A stretch of DNA of 64,000 nucleotides. It comes from Patiria pectinifera (lineage: Eukaryota > Echinodermata > Asteroidea > Valvatida > Asterinidae). Positions 26,601 through 35,600 of the stretch are shown here, piece by piece. Both the position numbers and the translations under genes were made by a program. The DNA lies in the NCBI GenBank assembly GCA_029964075.1, contig CM057140.1, positions 5,040,643 to 5,104,642 of the forward strand. The letters run 5' to 3'. Position 1 is the first letter of the stretch; each line of letters starts with the position of its first letter. Under the pieces are notes generated by a model, which saw only the letters and a program-made list of their open reading frames with translations, searched no databases and was not told the DNA's origin.

Positions 26601-29600
26601 CATTCTTAACCAATCCAATATGCAGTGCAGGGCGTGGAATAAAAGGAAACCGAAAATGACAGGAAATTTGTGTAATGAAGTTCTGCATATGTAGCACTTT
26701 AAAATCTTTAATTAATAAGCTTTCTTTCAGTACAATAATCTTTCAAATCACTCATGTACTTTTCAAGTTACGGAATTGAAACACAACCACCGTTTTAGAG
26801 TTCTGTCCACGGATAAAAAAAAAGGTTAGTGTTCTTTCAGCAAAACGAAAACAATTCACATAAGGATGAATGTGACGTCGCCAAGAAATAACAATAATTT
26901 TGTTTGAACTTACAAATGTGTTAACTTGGTGCATCTTGCGAAGGTATCTTTACTGATTGCCCTTATTCTGTTGTCATCGAAATTCCTAGACCACAAATCG
27001 ATGTTAAAATCTAAATAAAATCGTTAATTATTAAGGCGATTATAGCTAGGATAAAAAATACCTTTCTGCAGCCATGCATGTATGGTATGGTCGAACAGCT
27101 ACATTACACAAGATACAACACAATCATGCGTCAGTATGATTATGCACATTTGTACAGCATCATAGAACCATGCATTTCCAGTCTACAGGCTCTTAAATCG
27201 ATATGACAATATTCTGTGGAGGTTAAAAATCGAAGTTACCGGATTTAAGCCTTAGAGTCAAAACAGTTTCTACCCAGATTAACGCGTCACGTGCTTTACC
27301 GAATCACTTTGCAAAATGATTCTCTGTAAGACTTCAGACATTTTAAAAGCGTGGTCGAGTAATCTAAGTAGACTACTTGAGTCAACTTCAGTTATTTGAA
27401 TATAACAAGCAACGGAAAGTTGGCAATGAGTATTGACTCACACTGTTAGTAGCTTGACTCCATTTTTCATGACCAAACTAATATCTTGCAGTTGATTTCC
27501 GCTGGCGTACCTATGGGCAACGAAAGTATTCATATTGTTAAATTGTCATTTCAGAAGAGAATATTTTGAAATGGGTTATCCTCACAAATGATATTCGAAC
27601 GGATGAAGTAACTTTCGGTGTTTTTGAAGGGAAAATGTCAATAAATTACAATGTCAAGAGGCAGTTTCATATTTATTGTTTTGTAGTTAATGTACTTACA
27701 AAGACTTTACAGACTCTGGAATTTCGAAAGGCTTGTCAATGTTGTTGGCAGTCACATTGCTATGTAAAAACAAAGAAAATATAGTTAGGTTTTAATTGAC
27801 TTGGGACTTCACTTGACTTGGAAAACTGACTTGGTTACAACTGTGAATGAGTAAGCCTTTTTACTTACTGCGATGCAAAACTAAGCTAAGAACGAGGCAC
27901 AAGTAAAACAAAAATGCTAGGCAGTTTTAGTTTTGAATAATACTTTTTGAAAAGAATAATACTATTTGCTTTATGGAACGTCGCCGATTAGAACAATAAG
28001 CCATACAATGTACTTACAGTGAAATTAGGTACGAAAGGTCCAAGAAACCATTCTTCGGTATCTCCTTCAAGACATTCTCGGCAAGGTTTCTGAAAATGAA
28101 TGTTGTTCTTTAATGTTGGCCTATATTAACGTATATTGTATATTAGCGTGGAATTCCTACTTCTTTGGTATTATCGTATACACTGAAATATTGCCTGGGT
28201 TAATTTTTCCAAAGAAAGGGTGAAAACTGGAACTACTCAAACTTGGATTGTTCTATAACATATTGTTTGGGTTGGAATTTCTGCTAAATTCAACCAACAC
28301 TTGTGGTCGTCCAAGATCTTGTATGACTAAAACTTTTGGTTGAATTTAACATAAATTATAACCCAAACAATTGGTTATAGAACAACACAAGTTTGGGTAG
28401 TTTCAGTGTTCACCCTTTCTGTGGTAAAATTAACCAAGGCAATTTTCAGTGTAGTTAAGGTTTAATGTCAGGTCAAAGATTATGGATGAGAGGCCACGAA
28501 AGTTCAAGAGAAATATATTAAGCACAACGTGATATAAACATACAATGTCGAAATTGAACTAAGGAAAACTTTGTCCTGCGAGTTGCTTTTATCTCAAGAA
28601 AAGCTAACTTGGTTGTGATGAAATAATATGCACTGAATGAAATCAACCCATCATACACAAGACAAAGTAAACCTACTAATAGTACAGGCAATATAAAGTT
28701 TGACCTCAAACAAATTGCAACAGAATTTTTTTCACCACAGCGCATTTTCTATAAGGTCCCTAGAATGACATACTAAAAGTCCTAAGAAATTTAGGTGGTG
28801 GAAATATGCCTAATTTGCATCAATCCAAAATGGCCGCATATGTTAGGACTTTTGCATGGATTTGGTCATATTTCTCATACTAGGTAGATTTTGGAGGTAC
28901 TTTTAACGACAGTTTTAGTCATTTTACATTGGTTTACTCATTATTCTAGTCCTAGGTAAATTTCAAGATCCCTATGTTTCCGAAATTTTCCAAATGCCGT
29001 ATAATTTGCATAAATGCTATATATATATATATGTGCTTCAATTAAAGTAAAATACTGGATGCCATGTGTGGACATGTACCATGATTTTCCCTGATAATCC
29101 AAGTGAAATTGCACACCACAGTGCATATAAGTGCTATAAGGCCCCTAAAAAAGTTGTTAAAAATCCAAGTGGTGGAAGTATGCCTAATTTGCATTAATTC
29201 AAAAGGCCGCTAATTACAGGATTTTCAAATGATTTGTCCATACAGTATAGGCCGTTATGTACTTTGTTTGTTTAAGGAGGAATTTTTGCCACATTTGAAA
29301 AGAGTTTACCTCCCTAAGTCGATCGGCAATGCATTGGAGAAATTTTTTCCCCATCTATTCAAAATGGCCGCCATTTCGAGCCCAATTTGTATCAGGTAAC
29401 TTCGGACCTGATTATCACATAAAGTTAATTTTGATGGCAGACCCCATGTTTTTGATACAAAGGAACCCGAGTACGTTATTGTTTACGATGTACTCCAAAT
29501 GGATGGCAGCCATCTTGGATATTTCAAAATTGCCGCCATTTTCGGCTTCTTTGCATAATAAATTCGGACTCGAATGTCGTACGAAGTCAATTTCGGTGGC

Positions 29601-32600
29601 AAACCCCATACATTTGATACCAAGAAATCTAAATGACCCATTGCTGATGATTTGTCCCAGATGGATAGCAGCCATCTTGGATTTTTCAAAATAGCCGCCA
29701 TCTTGGATTTCATTTATAATAACATTGCACCTGAATGTCCTATGAAGTCCATGTTTTTGAATGAACTCAAGTAAATCACCGTGGACGGGGTACTCACAAT
29801 TGATGGCAACCATCTTCAATATTTCACAATTGCCGCCATTTTGAACTAATTTGCATATTAAATTTGGACTTGAATGTCGTATGAAGTCTCTATTGGTGGC
29901 AAACCCCATAAATTTGATACCAAGGAATCCAATTAACACATTTAGGCAACCCAAATGGATGGCAGCCATATTGGATATTCAAAAATAGCGGCCATCTTGA
30001 ATTTCATTTAAATGATAAGGTGGCACCTGAATATCGCATGCAGTCCATTTTGGTGGCAAACTGCATGTCTTGATACCAAGGAACCCAAGTTATAATCATT
30101 GTTGATGGGGTACTCCACTGGGAGTATACCCCATCAACAATGATTTTCTCGGGTTCCTTGGTATCAAAACATGGGGTTAGCCATTAAAATGAACTTCATA
30201 TGACAATCAGGTCCGAAGTTAGATACAAATTAGGCCTGAAATGGCGGCCAATTTGAATTTCAAGATGGCCGCCACATGGCAGAAGGAAAAATGTTACCAA
30301 TGGATTTCCAGCTTAGGAAGGTAAACTCTATCGAAAATATGAGAAAAATTCCTTCTTTAGCAAAGAAGCTAAACAATGGCCAAAAATTCGACATAATGTA
30401 CTATATCTAATAACTCTCGTCCTAAGTTGCTTTTCGGGGTACTTAAAACAACATTTTGTCATTTGACATTGGGGTCATTCAGTGTCAAATCTCCCCCAAA
30501 ACTTTTAAATTTTAAACCCCAACCTCTTCAAATTGGTTTATATTTAGTTTATGTGAAATTTGGGTTGAAAAGCTGATATTTTATGTTTTAGCGCCACTCC
30601 CGGACAAACGGTTTTCGCGCTGCCGCCCAGGCAATTTTTGTCAAAATGGACATTGCTGCCATTTTTCTTCAAATAACCATATCTCTTTATATGTCTTTAA
30701 TTAATCTGTGAGCCAAATTTGTTAATCTTGAATTCTTTTGAAAGGGTTCATCATGAGTAATCCAAATTTACCGCTGTTTTTTTTATGTCGGGGTTATTTG
30801 AAGTACATGTATAATGACATTGTGACCCTTACTTTGAATTTGATCTAACAGATCCCCCGACATTGAAAATTAAACCCCAACATGTTTTCTACAAAATATC
30901 AAAAAATAGAGTACAATATTTTTTGTTTGTTCTTTTGGCTCATCTCAAAGTTGGCATACGTGTTGCAAAATGTGATATCCCTATGCAGTGTACTAGTAAA
31001 TTTAAAGGAAACGTGCAAAACGTGCAAAATTTTCATAACGTATTTTATTTTATATATACATGTACATTCATTTATGTGTATTAAATGTGAATTAAAAGCA
31101 GAACTGGTTCTGGTGTACGTTTAGTGTGGTAATTTGCCGTCCAAAATTGAACCCCCCCCCCCTTTTTGATTTTCGCGGCAGCTCCAAATGAGGGCGCTGC
31201 TCATGACGTAAACAAAGGCAGAGAAATCCAGGGCCCGTAAATGACGTCTGGGTACGAGACGGATTAGCGGAGCTACTGTGCTGTGTGTATGTGCAGCCGC
31301 CGCGTACCCGTACGTTGCATTGTAATGCACACGTACGAATGTGTCTACTTGTACATGCACACGTGGACGTGCTAAGGTGCCACCGTTGTCGAATGAAAAC
31401 AACGACGACCGTCATGACCGTGAAAATTCCGAAGACTCTTCCTCTTCTTTCCTTAGCGAATCCAATGAAAATGGTACAGATTCGTCCGATTCGAATCAGA
31501 GTTCTTATGATTCAGACACTGACTCGATGTTTTTTTTAGGGGCATGCCCAAGTTGCTGTACAGACCAGCATCAAAGCACGACGGCTCAAAGTGCAGCGCA
31601 AGAAGGCCGCGAACTCACTGGGCCCGGACCACTTTGCTCTGGTAAATACCTTCACTTTGGCTCTTCAAATGCTCCGATATTTCGGATTTACTGGAAACAA
31701 ATGAAGGCTTACTCCATCCTTGGTAGTTTTGCTACACCCAGCAGCCACACACCTTGTCGGCATGGCCGAAAATTGGGTGTTATTTCTTCTTGATTCCGAA
31801 CAAAACACCAGAAATACTTTCAGTGCCGCAATGTATATGTACATGTATTATGATGCACGCCGCAATGCCGGTGCCCCCCGCAGCGCGGCAAGTCTCTGCC
31901 TTGATTTGCGTCATACCCCTCGCGAAGTTTTATGTTAATGAAGCTTCCCTTTGTGGGGCGGAGTAGTTTGACCAAACATGTTCACAAATTATTTTCCCCC
32001 ATTTATCCCAGAAAATAAACACCGCCATACACAAAATATTGTTAAGAACATCGTCCTTTATTGATTTAAGCAAAAAAATGCAATCAAAATTTTATTTCAT
32101 GTTCCCTTTAAAGTAGGGATTTTTGTCCCTGAAATGTGTTCATGTACAGGGTGTCACAAGACTGTTAAAATTATTCCTTTTATTTTCTGAGCTGATTTAT
32201 TAATCACTAAAATTACGTAAAATCACGTAATTCCTTTCCCTTTGCATACCAATTCCGGGCTTGCACCCACGTGGGAGGGGTATAAAACCCTCGCCCATGT
32301 ATTTCGGATTGAGTTTTGCGGTTTTTGGTATATTTCTTTCCCGTAATATATAATTTGATTTTTGTGATTGATGAATCCTGTGTTGAATCCTCTGTTCTCT
32401 TGAGCTATTTCTTGATTTTTGGTCTGAGAAGAGCGGCGCAAGGGTTCGCTCTGCGACACAGGGATATCACATTTTCCAACACTTATACCAACTTTGATAA
32501 GAGCTAGAAACCTATTAACAAAAAAATATTACACCCCATAGGAAACATAGAATCTCAAAATATACCCGGGACTGGAATGATGATAAAATCAATGTCAAAG

Positions 32601-35600
32601 GACAAATTGTTGTTCAAAGTACCCCAAAAGGCAATGCAGGAAGAGAGTCATGGCCAAATCAAAAATCATGTAATTAGTTGCCATTTTGAATTCATGCAAA
32701 TTAGGCATATTTCCACCACTTGGATTTCTTCCCTTTTTAAAGGAAACTTATAGCAATGCACCATGATGTGAAATTTATCTATGTACATGACTGAACTTAG
32801 ATTATCAGGGAAAATTTAATTGTGACATGTCCACACGTGACAGCCATAATTTTAATATTAACAAATTATTTACGCAAAATTATTATAGGCATATCGCAAA
32901 TTTGGGAAGCATAGGGATATTGAAAGTTTCCAAGGTCTAGAATGATGAGTAATTCAATGTAAAAGGACTAAAATTGTTGTTTACAATACCTCAAAAAGCT
33001 ACCTAGTATATGAAATATGACCAAATCAGTTCGAAAGTCCTAAAATATGCGGCCATTTTGGATTTATGCAAATTAGGCATATTTCCATCACCTGGATTTG
33101 TTAAGACCTTTAGTATGTCATTTTAAGGACCTTATAGAAATGCACTGTGGTGAAAAAAAATCTGTTGCAATTTGTTTGAGGTTCACTCAAAAAATGAAGT
33201 ATTTTGCCTGCACTATAAAGCTGCCCCAGAGCAAACAGATTATTGATTCAGCATGGCTATTTAATGGAAGCGTTTTCATCGAAAAATCGAAAGGCAGGGA
33301 TGGGCATGGGGTTAGCCGGTGCAGGTTTTTGTTCACGTCACGTAAGAATGTTCGCGAATAAAGTATACATATACATACATTTGTTGAATGGCGATCACCT
33401 TGCACCCCGTTTTATTTTCATTAAAAGTCAAATGTGGTGTCACCACATGTAGCAGCCGAAATTTAACATTTAAAAAACAAAAAAAAAATGACTTTCTCTC
33501 TTGTGTTTATTTATTGTATAGTGTTTAAACATTTGAGACTCGAATGGACTCGAGCTAAATACTTGACTCGACTCGACTATACAAACTGTGAACTGACTCG
33601 ACTCGACTCGACCTTCTTGACCTAATGACTCGACTCGACTCGAGTCACAAAAATCAGTGAATCGTTACAACTCTGGTACGTCAATTCTTGTTACCGACTT
33701 GAATAACATAGCTGCACACCCGTTGTGAACAAAACATGGAGATTGCTACAAAAATTGGACGGATCATCTTGATTGGATAGGAATTGGGAGGATGTAAATG
33801 TTTTTTACACCTTACATATTTCACTGACGTACGTGGATCCCTCAACATGCATTACATCCTGGTCTGAATCGATTGCTCGAGGTTTCAAAACCCAATTTCT
33901 GGACCATTTTATTGGAATGCATGCATCATTATATTCTTATTCAAAAACGGGATTTGGACTTTGTATTGTATGAGGAGGGTAATATTTGTAACGACAAAAC
34001 AAACAGAAAAAGAAGAAGTCTGTGTTGATCAAGCATGCACGCGAATTGTATCCCCAATGTAATAATGGTTGATTCCCAGACGATACGGCCGGCTTAAGCA
34101 TTGGCTCTCTCTATGAAAACTCAAAGCATATGCATTTCGCTTGGCGCATAAATGAATACCAGCCCGGATTCATACTGTCAGATCGATGGCGGACGTACTC
34201 GGGATAGACAAGTACAGGGTGAGTACAAAGAAATGCCGTGTCTGTCCTCATGTCTGCAATAGCTCTGCGGATCTGTGTTCTCGCCCCAACTATGTGTTGC
34301 TCTGAATGAGAGACATGAAAGGTCGAGCAACAGGACAGTGAAAACGTGAACATTATCTGTAATTCGGTATCAAGTTCAATAAATGTAATGACATTTCATT
34401 CTTCTCCTGTTCTGTTAAATGTTCCTTTTATTTCCTTCGTTGCCTTGCAGCCCATTGGTTGTTGCTATTGTGTTGATAGCAAGCGTCCTTATCGGACCAA
34501 CGTGATGCCAGTGTTTTCGGGTAGTCACAAAAAAGACCTGTATCCTACTCATGCATGGCTGAATATCAGTGAAAAATGTAATGGACGTGGTCATTAGCCA
34601 TACCGATTGTTGGCTGAAAAATAACCCTGGTAAGGCCAAAAAAAAATATGTCGGTCTCTGGTCAGCGCGCGCGTCGATTTTAATCATGCGCGTCGATCTT
34701 TTTTTTCCAAAATGTTCCGCGGTAGCTCCAACAGCGCCCTCTAATTCCGCACCTACTCAATTTTTTTTTTTACCAAAGAGCACCAAGGAATGGGAAATTG
34801 CACCAAGGCAAATAGTTGAAAGCACCAAGGCAAATTATGGAGGACACCACTGTACATGAGGACACCAAAAAAGCAATATAGTATCCAACTTGTCTGTACA
34901 ATCCAAGCTTGAAGAAGAAAAAAAAACAAGCCCCCCCCCAAAAAAAAGCCGCGTGGCCTTGTCAATTTTGGATCTTTGGTCTGACCAGAGACCGAATTTT
35001 TTTTTTTGGCCTAACATCTCCCGTTTTTGTGGGAGACAAGAACAATCAAAAAAGCCTTTTTTACTCACCATGTACAGCGCTCTCAAGCGCCGTGCTATAG
35101 GGACTGACAGAACACTATATAATTATTGTCTAATTAGCTCAGTGGTCGAGTGGTAAGACATCTGTACTAGAAAGCAGGAGGTCGTGGGTTCGAGTCCCAC
35201 CCGAGTGATTTTTTCCAACTTTCACTCGGGAGGTAACACACTGAGTATACAGTGTTTAAAACGTCGGTGAAGGGCAAAACCTAATTTGATTATATCACCC
35301 CGGCGCAAAAATTCCATCTTATAATAGTTTATGCGGTACCCACTGCTTAAGCCCCTGTCACACCTTTGCGTATCCTAATTCCTTACGAGTTCCTTATCAA
35401 AAATGTTCAATTCGAAGCCTTACGCTCAATTAACGTCGAAATGTTTTGATCACTTTGACTTATGTGCGACGCACATCTAGCGTACAAGTAACGAATTCAG
35501 CGCATCCATTGCGTATGAGATGCCTATGAGTTCCGTATGCAGTGCACAACATTATTTTTTTGGCTGCGAAAAGTTCAGTATGCAGTGCGCATGCCGAGCG

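Larger units (their letters stand above)
28560..33290. mobile_element. Large inverted-repeat structure in intron 1
   Basis: The arms 28560-29290 and 32560-33290 are inverted copies; for example CTAATTTGCATCAATCCAAAATGG near 28812 mirrors a stretch near 33055. Each arm contains two related subunits. The interior holds a tandem array (29320-30120), a palindromic junction (30060-30180) and a mostly unique stretch with an acidic open frame. It may be one fold-back element with later insertions. Confidence 0.65.

Noticed and set aside
29415..29969. A 184-codon open frame on the minus strand
   Set aside because: It is the translation of the GGCAGCCATCTTGGAT tandem repeats; the protein repeats follow the DNA repeats and no domain is seen.
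35134..35215. tRNA-Ser gene (also 36072-36150)
   Set aside because: The acceptor stem cannot pair and the same sequence continues into a shared body, so these are SINE heads.
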